Source of the DNA: Deltaproteobacteria bacterium
GTDB lineage: Bacteria > SAR324 > NAC60-12
DNA: 52,295 nt
Reading direction: 5' to 3'
NCBI GenBank assembly: GCA_002683655.1
Contig: NYTS01000096.1
Coordinates: 1 to 52,295 of the forward strand
Below are positions 8,786 through 19,051 of the stretch, in pieces. The notes under the pieces were generated by a model that was not told the origin of the DNA, made no database searches, and worked only from the letters and a program-made list of their open reading frames with translations. The position numbers were made by a program, and so were the translations under genes. Within the stretch, counting starts at the first letter, position 1. Every line of letters begins with the position of its first letter.

Positions 8786-11700
8786 ATGGCGAATTCCTTC
8801 CGCTTCTCCATCGACCGTGGAGGCACATTTACCGATGTGTATGCCGAGGTGCCTGGAGAACCCGGCTTTCGTGTGGTCAAGCTACTCTCTGAAGATCCAG
8901 CACATTACCCTGATGCACCCCGCGAAGGCATCCGTCGGATTCTTGAAGAAGTCACCGGTCATCCATATCCCAAGGAAGGCTTCGTGTCGTCCGATATCGA
9001 CTGGATCCGAATGGGAACCACGGTTGCTACGAATGCCTTGCTTGAACGAAAAGGTGCGAAGACGTTACTTGTGATCACTAAGGGCTTTGGCGACCTGCTG
9101 CAAATCGGCAATCAGAACCGACCACGCATTTTTGACCTGGAGATCCGCAAACCTGAGTTGCTGTATCAGCAGGTGCTTGAGGTTGATGAGCGGGTTCGAC
9201 TTCGCAGAGCGGATGATTTACATCCCGGTATTGTGGGTACCACTGGTGAAGAGTTTCTTATTCTTGAAAAACCTAACCTGGAAAAGGTTTGCAACTCCTT
9301 AGAAGAAGCTAAACAAGCGGGTATTGAAGCCGTAGCGGTTGTTTTTCTACACGCCTATGCGTTCCCACAGCATGAACAGGATGTCGGAGCGTTGGCCCGA
9401 GAACTTGGCTTTACGCAGGTTTCGCTCTCTCACGAAGTGATGCCGATGGTTAAAATGGTGGCACGTGGTGACACAACGATGGTAGCTGCATATCTCACCC
9501 CACACATCCGCCAATACCTCAATAGCTTCCGCTCGGGTTTTTCGGATGGACTCGAACAAAGCAACCTGTTCTTCATGCAATCCGACGGAGGCCTGACTGC
9601 CGCAGACCGCTTTCAAGGCAGCAATGCGATTCTTTCCGGTCCGGCTGGAGGAGTGGTGGGTTATGCGCTGACCACGGACCTTGGCAAGCCCGTGATTGGC
9701 TTCGACATGGGAGGCACCTCGACGGATGTTTCACGTTACGGCGGAGACTGGGAACATACCCGTGAGAGTGAAACAGCGGGTGTCCGTATCCAGGCCCCTC
9801 AACTGGACATCCGTACGGTCGCTGCAGGTGGTGGTTCCCGCCTGTTCTTTCGCCAAGGACGCTTTGAGGTTGGCCCCGAATCAGCAGGAGCCCATCCGGG
9901 TCCAGTCTGTTATCGTAAGCAGGGACACTTGGCAGTAACAGACGCCAATCTTGTACTGGGTCGGCTGCACCCTGACTATTTTCCACAAATCTTTGGTCCC
10001 CAGGAAAACGAACCGCTCGATCGGGCTAGCGCTCGAACTGTCTTACAATCCCTGACCGATCAGATCAACGATGAAACTGCGTCCACTGGGCAATCAGGTT
10101 GGACTGTCGAAGAGGTTGCCTTGGGATTCCTGCGTGTTGCGAATGAAACGATGATCCGGCCGATACGTGAGGTTTCCGTGCAGCGTGGCTTCGACATTCA
10201 GGAGCATGTGCTGGCCTGTTTTGGAGGAGCTGGAGGACAACATGCCTGTGCGCTGGCAAGAGATTTAGGAATCTCCCTCGTCTTCGTTCATCGTTTTGCC
10301 GGCATTCTCTCTGCCTATGGAATCGGGCTTGCGGATCTGACCACAGAACGCCAGGAACCAGCTGCAGAAGTGCTGGCCCAGGTTGGAGATCTTTCTCCCA
10401 CTCTGCCCAGCAACCTAGCCGAACGTTTGACTGAACTGTCAGCTCAGGCAACTGCAGAACTTCAGGAACAAGGAGCGTCTTCCTCCACCTTGCAGGTGCA
10501 GCACTTTTTGAACCTGAGCTATCAGGGAACCGACACTCACCTGATGATCAGGGAACCAGAGGATGGCAACTACGCCCTGAGTTTCCGACAAACCTATCTC
10601 CGTGAATACGGCTTTGAACTGAAGCGAGAAATCTTGGTGAATGACTTGCGTGTGCGTGTCATCTCCCCTTCTCCAAGTTTGCAGAAGTTCAAGGTTCCTC
10701 CATCCGAGGGTCCGGCTGAACCGATTGATCAGACCCGCTGCTACTTTGAGAATGGATGGCACCAAACCCCAGTCTTTCGCTGTGAATTACTGAAAGCTGG
10801 GCATCAGATTTCCGGACCAGCGTTGCTGCTGCAGGATACCTCGACGATCGTGATCGAGCTAGATTGTCGAGCAGAAATCAGCGAATACGGTGATGTGCTG
10901 ATCCATGTCGAGGCCCCTACTCATCGGGAGGTTGGAATTACTCGGGACCCGATCCAGTTGTCAATTTTCGGCAACTTGTTCATGTCGATCGCCGAGCAGA
11001 TGGGCCGAACGCTGCAGCGCACCTCGATCTCGACCAACATCAAGGAGCGTCTGGACTTCTCCTGTGCGATTTTTGATTCTACCGGTGGCTTAGTAGCCAA
11101 TGCTCCTCACTTACCGGTTCATTTGGGTGCCATGAGTGAAGCTGTACGGCAGCAGGTGCGGATCCAGGGTGATAACCTGCGGCCCGGAGATGTGCTGGTG
11201 ACCAACCACCCACAGGCTGGAGGCAGTCATCTTCCCGACATTACCGTGATCACTCCTTGTTGGCAGGATGGACAACCTCTCTTTTATGTAGCAAGTCGTG
11301 GACATCATGCTGACATCGGTGGAATCACTCCTGGCTCGATGCCTCCCTTCTCTCGTACGTTGGCCGAAGAAGGGGCCTGTTTGAAGAGTTTCAAGCTCGT
11401 CGAGAATGGGATTTTCAACGAAGCAGGGATTACGGAGTTGCTGGAGGCCCCAGCTCGAATTCCCCGACTCCCTGGAGAATTGCCGATTGCTGGAACGAGG
11501 CTGCTGGCGGACAACATTTCCGACCTCAAGGCCCAGGTGGCTGCTAACCAGCGCGGTATTGACCTGATTCAGGAGATGGTCGAACACTGGTCACTGGAAG
11601 TCGTGCAGGCCTACATGAAACACATCCAGGACAATGCGGAAGAGTCCGTCCGGCTGATGTTACAGCAACTCTCAGTTGGCAAAAATCTGCCAGAAGTTGG

Positions 11701-12535
11701 GACCATTTACGCAGTGGACTATCTGGATGACGGCTCACCAATCTGTCTTGCCTTGACCATTGATCGTCGTGACGGCAGTGCCTGCTTCGATTTTGCAGGA
11801 ACTGGCACGGAACTCTGGGGCAACCTCAACGCACCCAAGGCTGTCACTTACTCAGCAGTGCTCTATGCTTTGCGAAGCCTGATTCATCAGGACATGCCGC
11901 TGAATCAGGGTTGTCTGAATTCCATCAAAATTCGCATCCCCAACGGTTCTCTCCTTTCTCCCTCTGAAGAGGCCGCCGTGGTCGGAGGCAATGTGCTCAC
12001 CTCACAGCGCATCACCGACGTGATTCTCAAGGCCTTCGGAGCGTGCGCCGCTTCCCAGGGCTGCATGAACAACCTGACCTTTGGTAACGAACGTTTCGGT
12101 TACTACGAGACAATTGGTGGTGGTGCCGGTGCTGGCCCAAGCTGGCATGGTCAGTCCGGAGTGCACACCCATATGACCAACACTCGCATCACCGATCCTG
12201 AAATCCTGGAACGACACTATCCGGTTTTGTTGCGAGAGTTTTCAATCCGGAAGGGATCTGGTGGAAAAGGCGAATTCAACGGGGGGGATGGTTTGGTGCG
12301 GGAACTGGAATTTTTGGAGAAGCTGCAGGTCGCAATCCTTTCTGAAAGAAGGAGCCACGCACCCTACGGCATGGCTGGAGGCAAAGACGGGCGGTGCGGT
12401 CGTAACCTCTTTCTACGTAAGAACGGTCCAGCGCTAAATCTTGGGGGTAAGAATGAGATCCAAGCTCAATCACAGGACCGCTTCCGTATTGAAACCCCCG
12501 GAGGTGGAGGGTGGGGTCAGGTGAAAGACTCATGA
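8786..12535 (+). CDS. Fused hydantoinase/5-oxoprolinase (HyuA-HyuB)
   Basis: ATP-dependent amidohydrolase of the 5-oxoprolinase/hydantoinase group, opening a cyclic amide such as 5-oxoproline. Both subunits are in one chain of 1249 aa: a HyuA-type ATP-binding domain (about 1-690; [15 protein letters not shown] at the N-terminus and [16 protein letters not shown] near residue 300) and a HyuB-type catalytic domain (about 710-1245, beginning [21 protein letters not shown] and ending PGGGGWG). Many bacteria encode these as two proteins; the single chain has the size of eukaryotic-type oxoprolinase. ATG 8786 is preferred to GTG 8771, though neither has a clear ribosome-binding site. Codon and base use are richer in GC than the sulfatase island just upstream. 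Whether the substrate is oxoproline or a hydantoin cannot be settled here. Confidence 0.9.
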   Translation: MANSFRFSIDRGGTFTDVYAEVPGEPGFRVVKLLSEDPAHYPDAPREGIRRILEEVTGHPYPKEGFVSSDIDWIRMGTTVATNALLERKGAKTLLVITKGFGDLLQIGNQNRPRIFDLEIRKPELLYQQVLEVDERVRLRRADDLHPGIVGTTGEEFLILEKPNLEKVCNSLEEAKQAGIEAVAVVFLHAYAFPQHEQDVGALARELGFTQVSLSHEVMPMVKMVARGDTTMVAAYLTPHIRQYLNSFRSGFSDGLEQSNLFFMQSDGGLTAADRFQGSNAILSGPAGGVVGYALTTDLGKPVIGFDMGGTSTDVSRYGGDWEHTRESETAGVRIQAPQLDIRTVAAGGGSRLFFRQGRFEVGPESAGAHPGPVCYRKQGHLAVTDANLVLGRLHPDYFPQIFGPQENEPLDRASARTVLQSLTDQINDETASTGQSGWTVEEVALGFLRVANETMIRPIREVSVQRGFDIQEHVLACFGGAGGQHACALARDLGISLVFVHRFAGILSAYGIGLADLTTERQEPAAEVLAQVGDLSPTLPSNLAERLTELSAQATAELQEQGASSSTLQVQHFLNLSYQGTDTHLMIREPEDGNYALSFRQTYLREYGFELKREILVNDLRVRVISPSPSLQKFKVPPSEGPAEPIDQTRCYFENGWHQTPVFRCELLKAGHQISGPALLLQDTSTIVIELDCRAEISEYGDVLIHVEAPTHREVGITRDPIQLSIFGNLFMSIAEQMGRTLQRTSISTNIKERLDFSCAIFDSTGGLVANAPHLPVHLGAMSEAVRQQVRIQGDNLRPGDVLVTNHPQAGGSHLPDITVITPCWQDGQPLFYVASRGHHADIGGITPGSMPPFSRTLAEEGACLKSFKLVENGIFNEAGITELLEAPARIPRLPGELPIAGTRLLADNISDLKAQVAANQRGIDLIQEMVEHWSLEVVQAYMKHIQDNAEESVRLMLQQLSVGKNLPEVGTIYAVDYLDDGSPICLALTIDRRDGSACFDFAGTGTELWGNLNAPKAVTYSAVLYALRSLIHQDMPLNQGCLNSIKIRIPNGSLLSPSEEAAVVGGNVLTSQRITDVILKAFGACAASQGCMNNLTFGNERFGYYETIGGGAGAGPSWHGQSGVHTHMTNTRITDPEILERHYPVLLREFSIRKGSGGKGEFNGGDGLVRELEFLEKLQVAILSERRSHAPYGMAGGKDGRCGRNLFLRKNGPALNLGGKNEIQAQSQDRFRIETPGGGGWGQVKDS

Positions 12536-12592
12536 AGCCGAATCCAAACATTTTTCAAACAAAGTTTTCAGACTAACAGCATTCAGTAGAAT

Positions 12593-13624
12593 TTATTGGT
12601 CTGCAACTGCTGATTGCTCACAAAGATCCAGCAATTCCTGGATTTCGGCACCACGGGCAAAATCAGGTTGGTCGTTCACACCGCTTTGAATGCTCTGGAT
12701 GAAGCGCTGGTACATGTTCGGTACACTGCCACATTCCAGTACCTCCCACTTGGCTTCGTCGATATTTGGACCCACACACCATTCCAAGGTCGTCATCGAC
12801 TTGTCCAGATCGATGCGCAGGGAGCCCTCGCTACCGAAGACACGCAGCGCCACGGTGTTGTCATGGCCTGTCGCCCAACGGGAGGAATGGACAGTCCCCA
12901 GAGCGCCATTGGCATAGCGAACACTGATCACAAAGGAGTCATTGGCATCCAGAGTATACTCTCCCATTTGTGTGCCTTTGACATTTGGGAAGGTCTGGAG
13001 TGTACAGTGAAGGCTTGACAAGGGACCGATCGGATAAGTTGCAAAGTCAAGGATGTGGACACCAATGTCTCCCAAAGTACCCTTGCTTCCATGTTGAGTG
13101 GAGAGTCTCCAGAGCCACTTGTCCTCCTTCTTCCAATCTCCCCAGGCCTTGCTGACCAGCCAGCTTTGCAGATAGCTTGCTTCCACATGCAAGATGTGAC
13201 CGAGCTTTCCAGCCTGAATCAGTTCATGCGCCTTGTGAATCGCTGAGGCATTGCGATAGCTGAAGTTGACCATGTTGATCACTCCAGCCTGTTGAGCTGT
13301 CTCAGCCATCTTCAAGGCATCAGCATGATTCTCAGCAAGGGGTTTTTCACAGAGAATATGCTTGCCAGAGGTCAGTAGTGGAAGTGTGGTTGCACAGTGG
13401 AAACGATCCGGAGTGACGTTGGCCACCGCATCAAATTCGGTAAAGGCCAACAAACCTTCCAGGCTACTGAAGGCCTGTGGAATGTTGTTTTTCTTCGCAA
13501 ACTTCTGAGCAACAGTTAGATGAATGTCTGCACAGGCAACCAATTCAACGCCTTCGATTTTCTGAAATTCTTCGGCATGGCGCTGTGCCATTCCCCCCGT
13601 GCCAAGTATCGCTAAGCGAATCAT
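12593..13624 (-). CDS. Gfo/Idh/MocA-family NAD(P)-dependent oxidoreductase
   Basis: Sugar or polyol dehydrogenase-like protein, 343 aa. It has an N-terminal Rossmann fold with a glycine-rich loop ([17 protein letters not shown], residues 4-20) and the family catalytic motif [14 protein letters not shown] (Glu93-Lys94-Pro95). The C-terminal alpha/beta domain is of normal length. It overlaps the upstream ThuA-like gene by 4 bases (ATGA type), so the two form one translationally coupled unit. This pairing occurs in many sugar-catabolic loci, and supports a role in oxidation or epimerisation of a carbohydrate. The substrate cannot be named. Confidence 0.9.
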   Translation of the reverse strand: MIRLAILGTGGMAQRHAEEFQKIEGVELVACADIHLTVAQKFAKKNNIPQAFSSLEGLLAFTEFDAVANVTPDRFHCATTLPLLTSGKHILCEKPLAENHADALKMAETAQQAGVINMVNFSYRNASAIHKAHELIQAGKLGHILHVEASYLQSWLVSKAWGDWKKEDKWLWRLSTQHGSKGTLGDIGVHILDFATYPIGPLSSLHCTLQTFPNVKGTQMGEYTLDANDSFVISVRYANGALGTVHSSRWATGHDNTVALRVFGSEGSLRIDLDKSMTTLEWCVGPNIDEAKWEVLECGSVPNMYQRFIQSIQSGVNDQPDFARGAEIQELLDLCEQSAVADQ

Positions 13625-14397
13625 CGTAATCCTTCGCTGCCAGGTTCATGGAGTTTAGGCCCTCTCTCCTGAATATCTTCAACCGGAGGAGTTGCCTTGC
13701 GAGTATAGTTGTCCAGCCAGAGTCCTGGGGTAGGACAAGCCCACTTGACTGCGTTTTTCAGGACCAGTTGGATTTCGGGCTGATGATAGATGGGATAGGT
13801 TTCATGCCCTGGGCTAAAGTAGAATATTTTCCCATTTCCTCTTAGGTAGGTCAGGCCTGAACGGAAGACTTCGCCTCCTTGGTACCAGCTGCTAAAGATC
13901 ATCTCATGGGGAGTTGGTACTTGGAAAGGTTCGCCGTACATTTCTGTCTGAGAAACTTCAAAATAGCGTCCCAATCCCTGTGCAATGGGGTGTCCGGGAT
14001 TACAGACCCAAACCCGTTCCATTTCTCCAGCTTCTCGCCAGATCAAAGAGCAGGTTGTTCCCAACAGTCGCCTGAAGATCTTGGAATAATGCCCTGAGTG
14101 CAGCACCAATAGGCCCATCCCTTCGAGTACTCGAGCCTGAACACGATCAACGATCTGATCTTCCACCTTGCTGTGAGCTGCATGTCCCCACCAGGTGAGC
14201 ACATCAGTCTGTTGCAGCACTTCTTCGGTCAAACCATGTTCGGGCTCCTGCAGTGTGGCAGTTCGAGCCTGAATTTCTGGGTCTTCATTGAGCGCATCAG
14301 CAATGCAGTTGTGCATGCCCATGGGGTAGACTTTCTGGACGACCTTGCTGGTTTGTTCATGAACATTTTCACCCCAGACAGTAACACGAATCGACAT
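13621..14397 (-). CDS. ThuA-like domain protein
   Basis: 258-aa protein of the ThuA (trehalose utilisation) family, a class I glutamine amidotransferase-like fold without an established general reaction. Diagnostic parts are the N-terminal [13 protein letters not shown], the central [14 protein letters not shown] and [16 protein letters not shown], and the C-terminal [34 protein letters not shown]. It starts the two-gene operon with the Gfo/Idh/MocA gene. In rhizobia, ThuA and ThuB take part in oxidising disaccharides to 3-keto forms; a comparable sugar role is plausible here but not demonstrated. The 99-bp gap upstream is the only room for a promoter. Confidence 0.87.
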   Translation of the reverse strand: MSIRVTVWGENVHEQTSKVVQKVYPMGMHNCIADALNEDPEIQARTATLQEPEHGLTEEVLQQTDVLTWWGHAAHSKVEDQIVDRVQARVLEGMGLLVLHSGHYSKIFRRLLGTTCSLIWREAGEMERVWVCNPGHPIAQGLGRYFEVSQTEMYGEPFQVPTPHEMIFSSWYQGGEVFRSGLTYLRGNGKIFYFSPGHETYPIYHQPEIQLVLKNAVKWACPTPGLWLDNYTRKATPPVEDIQERGPKLHEPGSEGLR

Positions 14398-14496
14398 GTT
14401 TCTCCGCTAGATTATAAATGTGATGATTGAGGAAAAAAGTTAACGCCTACCCTCACCTGAGTTACAACGAGTGTAAAGTGAAAAAACAGAGAAAAT

Positions 14497-16515
14497 CTAC
14501 TGAAGACGCCGTAGTTGTTGAAAAAAATCTGCCCTTGATTGCTTTTTTTGCAGCGCCTTTTGAACTACATCCATTTTGCCTCCTGGAGCTACTTGAAATA
14601 GGGAAGGATCGATATCATTGAGAAAGCGCGACATGGTTTGTGAAATCTCTTCTCGATAGCGCTTGCGTCGACGAGCCATTGAGAGGGTTAGCTCTTCTCG
14701 AGCTCTCGTAATGCCTACATAACAGAGTCGTCGTTCCTCTTCTTCACCACTTTCATCAAGACTTCGTTGGTTGGGGAAGATACCCTCTGCCATTCCCACT
14801 AGAAACAAATAGGGGAACTCAAGGCCTTTGGCGCTATGGAGAGTCATCAGGGTTACTTGGTTGCTGGCCGAATCTTCTTCCCGGTCATTCTGGGTAAACA
14901 GCATCACTCGCTCCAGGTAGTCTCGCAGACGTTTTTCAGGATTCTGTTCTACAAACCGATCCAATCCTCGCATCAATTCCAGCACAAAGCCAACCCGCTT
15001 TTCTTTTGTCTTCGGATCGATTTTTTGTGTCTCCAGATCACGAATCAGCCCTACATCTGATAGCAAATCACGTAAGACTTCCCCAAGTGGTTCTTGTTGA
15101 AAACGCTGCTGATAGCGCAAAATCATCCGTGCGAACGACTCCATGCTCATTGCAGCTTCAGTTGGAATTCTAGAGTGTTGCCGTGCCTGTTTGCAGATTT
15201 CAAAGAGTGGTTTTCCCAGTAACTGGCAGTAGTAGTTGGCCTGAATCAGAGAGGTCTTACCAATTCCTCGACGAGGATAATTGATGATCCGATGGAGGCT
15301 TACCTCATCAGAATGGTTATGAATCACCTTCAGATAGGCCAAGGCATCCTTGACTTCTTTGCGTTCATAAAAACTGGTGCCCCCAATCACTTGGTAAGGA
15401 ATCCCGGAATCTCGCAAAGTTTCTTCAATCAGTCTGGACTGGAAATTGGAGCGGAAAAGGATCGCATAATCTGAGTGGGCGCGTCCGTGCCTCAGCACCT
15501 GAATCTTAATCCGACGGGCTACCAACTCTAATTCTTCGGTCTCATCTTTGCCCTCGATCCATTCCAGGGGCAAACCGGTTGGCTTTTGAGACCAGAGCTC
15601 CTTTGGCATTCTTTGTGGGTTTTGCGAAATGACCTGATTGGCAGCCTTGAGGATTGTTGGTGTAGAACGGTAATTCTGTTCCAGGCGAATGATCTTGGCT
15701 TCTGGGAAGTCCTGTTCAAAATCAAGGATGTTGCGGACATCTGCTCCACGCCATCCGTAGATCGACTGGTCGTCATCACCCACTACACATAGATTGCGAT
15801 GACGCTGGCACAGATGACACATCAGCTGGTACTGAACACGATTGGTATCCTGATACTCATCAACCATCAGATAGTGATATCGCTCTCGGATGGGTTCCAT
15901 GGCCTCAGAGTGTTCCTCAAAGAGCTTCAGGGTCAGTAGCAAGATGTCATCGAAGTCGATCGCATTGCAGCCTTTGAGAACGCGTTGATATTCCGCAAAG
16001 ACTTGTCCAACCTGGGTGCTCCTGGTCGAGTTCTTCTGCTGAAGAAAATGATCTGGACCAAGTCCTCGATTTTTTGCTTGTCCAATCTCGTAGTGAACCC
16101 CTTTGGCATCAATCAAACCGGAATCTTCCAAATCATGATCTTCCATGATTCCTTTGATCACAGACTGCTGATCTTGGGTGTCATAGATCACAAAGTTTGA
16201 ACGATATCCCAGTTGATCAATGTGCTCTCGCAGTAGCTGAACACCTAAGGAATGGAAGGTGCTCAACTGCACTCCCTTTTGCTTTCCTCTCAGTTCTTCT
16301 TTGAGCCGCCCCTTCATTTCACGGGCAGCTTTGTTGGTGAAAGTCACTGCCAAAATTTCTGCTGGTAGAACTTGCTCGACTTGGATCAACCAGGCGATGC
16401 GTTGAATGATTACCCTGGTTTTGCCACTCCCAGCACCGGCTAGCACTAGAATAGGACCTTTGGTGGAGGTGACCGCTTGATGTTGCTGGGAGTTGAGATG
16501 AGAGAGGTCCATCAA
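14497..16515 (-). CDS. UvrD/Rep-family ATP-dependent DNA helicase, Rep-like
   Basis: Superfamily 1A helicase moving 3'-5' on single-stranded DNA, acting in replication restart or repair. The 672-aa protein carries the Walker A AGAGSGKT (residues 26-33), motif Ia AVTFTNKAAREMK, Walker B DEYQDTN, GDDDQSIYGWRG, QNYRS, and C-terminal TLHSAKGLEFPYLFLVGMAEGIFPN with YVGITRAREELTLS. Length and stretches such as STFHSLGVQLLREHIDQLGYRSNF resemble Rep (about 673 aa) more than the longer UvrD/PcrA proteins with C-terminal Tudor extensions. It overlaps the upstream mtaB-like gene by 4 bases. Rep versus PcrA naming would need a tree. Confidence 0.92.
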   Translation of the reverse strand: MMDLSHLNSQQHQAVTSTKGPILVLAGAGSGKTRVIIQRIAWLIQVEQVLPAEILAVTFTNKAAREMKGRLKEELRGKQKGVQLSTFHSLGVQLLREHIDQLGYRSNFVIYDTQDQQSVIKGIMEDHDLEDSGLIDAKGVHYEIGQAKNRGLGPDHFLQQKNSTRSTQVGQVFAEYQRVLKGCNAIDFDDILLLTLKLFEEHSEAMEPIRERYHYLMVDEYQDTNRVQYQLMCHLCQRHRNLCVVGDDDQSIYGWRGADVRNILDFEQDFPEAKIIRLEQNYRSTPTILKAANQVISQNPQRMPKELWSQKPTGLPLEWIEGKDETEELELVARRIKIQVLRHGRAHSDYAILFRSNFQSRLIEETLRDSGIPYQVIGGTSFYERKEVKDALAYLKVIHNHSDEVSLHRIINYPRRGIGKTSLIQANYYCQLLGKPLFEICKQARQHSRIPTEAAMSMESFARMILRYQQRFQQEPLGEVLRDLLSDVGLIRDLETQKIDPKTKEKRVGFVLELMRGLDRFVEQNPEKRLRDYLERVMLFTQNDREEDSASNQVTLMTLHSAKGLEFPYLFLVGMAEGIFPNQRSLDESGEEEERRLCYVGITRAREELTLSMARRRKRYREEISQTMSRFLNDIDPSLFQVAPGGKMDVVQKALQKKQSRADFFQQLRRLQ

Positions 16516-17861
16516 TGAGCAGGTGTTTCAACAGAGGCGAGAGGTGTTCCCATTAGGACATCTCCCCGAATACTCTCCAGTTGAACCGGAATGAGTCGAT
16601 TGCTGTGTATGCCTTTGTGCTTGGTAGAGTTCAGTTGAACGCGTAGGTAATTGTCCGTATAGCCACCTTGTCGACCGTCCGGTTTGGTCTTTTCCAGCAA
16701 GACACCACGACTAGTCCCAATAAAACGCTGCATAAACTGATGACGCAATCTTTTGCTGAGTTCACGCAGTTGGGCAGCCCGTGCTCGCTTATCTTCTGGA
16801 GAAACCTTGGCTGACAACCTGGTTGCTGGAGTCCCAGCCCTCTCAGAGAAGGGGAAAACGTGCAAATAACTCATTGGCAGGTTCGCTAGCAAATTCAACG
16901 TCTCTTTAAACTCCGACTCACCTTCACCGGGAAATCCCACCATGACATCTGTGCCTACGCAAAGATCTGGGATTTTCTGGACAGCGCGCTCGACTTCACG
17001 GGCATAGTCGAGCGAGCTGTAGCGGCGTTTCATCAACTCCAGAATCCGGTTGGAGCCGGATTGAACAGGCAGGTGGAGAAAAGGCACTAACTTATGGCTC
17101 TGATCTCCCATCCGTTCCAACAGACCAGGGTCAACAGTGGTTGGCTCAATTGAAGAAATCCTGATCCTTTGTAGGTCTTTCAGAGAATCGAGAAAATCGA
17201 CAATATCTACCAAATTTTGTCCATGGAGGTCATAGGTGCCAAGGTTCACTCCCGTTAGAACAATCTCCTGAATACCCGAAGCTACCTGTTGCTCTGCTTC
17301 TGTACAGAGGTTGTCAAACTCACGGTGTCGTGAACGTCCACGAGCAAAGGGGATGATGCAGAAGGAGCACATGAAGTCACAACCATCCTGCACCTTGAGT
17401 TGACCACGTGTTGGACCAAGAGGTCTCTCTGCTTTTCCTTCCTCGGCAAGAGGTAATGGTAGTGAGAAAGGAAGACGTCGAATCTTGTTGTGCACAATCT
17501 TTGGGAATTCTTGTGCTTCATCTAACAGAGGTAACCAGTTTGCTATTTGGTGCTTGGCTTCATTTCCAACTACAAGGCCGACACCAGGAAGATCTGCCAT
17601 GGCTTCCGGTTCCATTTGAGCCTGACAGCCGGTTACTGCAATTTGTGCTTGAGGCATGCGCCGATGGAGTGATCTGATCAATTGCCGATTTTTCGAATCA
17701 CTGGCTCCTGTGATCGTGCAGGTATTGACAATGCACAGATCTGCTTCAGCATCCTCAGGCACAATCTGGTAGCCTTGTTGGCTCAACTGCTGTCCTAGGT
17801 TCTCACTTTCTGAATGATTGAGCCGACAGCCCAAGGTATGCAGGGAAACTCTGGTTGTCAC
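16512..17861 (-). CDS. mtaB: tRNA methylthiotransferase, MtaB-like radical SAM enzyme
   Basis: Radical SAM enzyme expected to add a methylthio group to N6-threonylcarbamoyladenosine at position 37 of tRNAs. Three domains can be seen in 449 aa: an N-terminal methylthiotransferase domain with cluster cysteines at 12, 48 and 79 (HTLGCRLNHSE, VNTCTITGASDSKNRQLIR, VTGCQAQ); a radical SAM core with Cys161-x3-Cys165-x2-Cys168 (GCDFMCSFCIIPFARGRSRHR); and a C-terminal TRAM-type region. HTLGCRLN favours MtaB over MiaB or RimO. It overlaps the downstream helicase gene by 4 bases. The start is 88 bases from the divergent outer-membrane gene. Confidence 0.88.
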   Translation of the reverse strand: MTTRVSLHTLGCRLNHSESENLGQQLSQQGYQIVPEDAEADLCIVNTCTITGASDSKNRQLIRSLHRRMPQAQIAVTGCQAQMEPEAMADLPGVGLVVGNEAKHQIANWLPLLDEAQEFPKIVHNKIRRLPFSLPLPLAEEGKAERPLGPTRGQLKVQDGCDFMCSFCIIPFARGRSRHREFDNLCTEAEQQVASGIQEIVLTGVNLGTYDLHGQNLVDIVDFLDSLKDLQRIRISSIEPTTVDPGLLERMGDQSHKLVPFLHLPVQSGSNRILELMKRRYSSLDYAREVERAVQKIPDLCVGTDVMVGFPGEGESEFKETLNLLANLPMSYLHVFPFSERAGTPATRLSAKVSPEDKRARAAQLRELSKRLRHQFMQRFIGTSRGVLLEKTKPDGRQGGYTDNYLRVQLNSTKHKGIHSNRLIPVQLESIRGDVLMGTPLASVETPAH

Positions 17862-17949
17862 GAAGGAAGATTGCTAAGATATTGGACAGTAATTGTTTGC
17901 AGACTTTTGAAATAAACAAATAAAGGTATCACAGGAAGGGCAAGTTGCG

Positions 17950-18600
17950 ATGAAAAATTCCCAGTCTTGGAAGGGTCTATTATTCATACTCGGTTGTTTT
18001 GTGTGGTTTGTTTCCACAGCAGAGGCTGTAGGTGTGCGACTACAATTCCTGATCCCCACTGGGGGTTCTGCAGAAGTGAACGGTTTCAACGAGGAAGATC
18101 CACAAACCAGTGGACTCGGACTCTCTCTCCTGTCACCAGTGACAGAATCTCTACGAATCGTTGCAGGTTATAATTATTTTGCGGCAACTATCGAGGAAAC
18201 TCAGGACAACGCAACCCTCAGCAGAAAAAACGATGGAGCTTTCTACGCTCATATTCTGGAAGCTGGTGTTGAATATACGGGTGTCCAGCTATTCACAGAT
18301 TACCAGTTGCTGCTGGGTTTGACGGCTCGAATCCCAATGAGTGCAGATGGTTCTGTCAAAACAACTGATACTGACAAAACAAACTCAACAGTCGATTCCA
18401 CAAAGCTGAAAAGCACAGAATCGGTTGGGGGCGGTGTATTGGCAAACATAGGAGTTAGTCGTGGAAGGTGGGATGTAGGAATTTATTATCAGGGGACAAG
18501 CCTTGAATACGAGATCGAGGTTCCTCAACTGAGTGGGGAGACAGAGAAGGCGAAAGTGATACTGACGGAGTATGGGCTTAGTGTGGGATATCGGTTTTGA
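17950..18600 (+). CDS. Predicted outer-membrane beta-barrel protein
   Basis: 216-aa protein with a signal peptide (MKNSQSWKGLLFILGCFVWFVSTAEA) and a mature part made of alternating polar/apolar strands, ending in GLSVGYRF; a terminal Phe is the classical BAM recognition signal. Mature N-terminus VGVRLQFLIPTGGSAEV resembles that of the decayed gene at 42251-42643 (ASGVRFMVPI), suggesting a small paralogous family. GGAAGG ahead of the ATG serves as ribosome-binding site. No family name is recognised; a small 8-strand barrel would fit the length. Confidence 0.72.
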   Translation: MKNSQSWKGLLFILGCFVWFVSTAEAVGVRLQFLIPTGGSAEVNGFNEEDPQTSGLGLSLLSPVTESLRIVAGYNYFAATIEETQDNATLSRKNDGAFYAHILEAGVEYTGVQLFTDYQLLLGLTARIPMSADGSVKTTDTDKTNSTVDSTKLKSTESVGGGVLANIGVSRGRWDVGIYYQGTSLEYEIEVPQLSGETEKAKVILTEYGLSVGYRF

Positions 18601-18616
18601 GGTGATCTATACCAGT

Positions 18617-19051
18617 TCATTCCTTTTTTGATAAACTAGCAGCTCGTTGTTGATGCTCTACGCAGAATTCGTAGAGAATCGAAATTAATTCTGTAAGATC
18701 AATGGGTTTACTGAGAAAGTACTGGGCCCCTGCGTTGATCAGGTCGATCAGGTAGTGGGGTTCGTCATGGGCGGAGATCACAATGATCATCTGATGCCGA
18801 TCCTTCCGCCGAATGGCTTTCACCATTTCCACTCCATTGATCTTTGGCATATTGATGTCTGTGATAATAATCTCGTACTTTCCAAGCTCGAACAACTCCA
18901 GTCCTTCCTCACCATTTTGGGCCAGATCAATTGTTTCAAAGAAATTTCTCAGCAAATGCACTGTTTCCTGTTGCAACGTCCGATCATCTTCTACGTAGAG
19001 CAGGCTGACTCCCTTCGACACAGAGATCAGTTTCTCGATACTGTTCATCAT
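18617..19051 (-). CDS. Response regulator, receiver domain only
   Basis: Single-domain CheY-like receiver of 144 aa. Acidic pocket residues Glu21-Asp22-Asp23, phospho-acceptor Asp65 in TDINMPKINGVEMV, Ser93 and Lys115 in SKPIDLTEL are all present. There is no DNA-binding or enzymatic output domain, so it must signal by protein contact. Its start overlaps the end of the histidine kinase gene by 4 bases, making the kinase the obvious partner. The regulated process is unknown. Confidence 0.92.
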   Translation of the reverse strand: MMNSIEKLISVSKGVSLLYVEDDRTLQQETVHLLRNFFETIDLAQNGEEGLELFELGKYEIIITDINMPKINGVEMVKAIRRKDRHQMIIVISAHDEPHYLIDLINAGAQYFLSKPIDLTELISILYEFCVEHQQRAASLSKKE

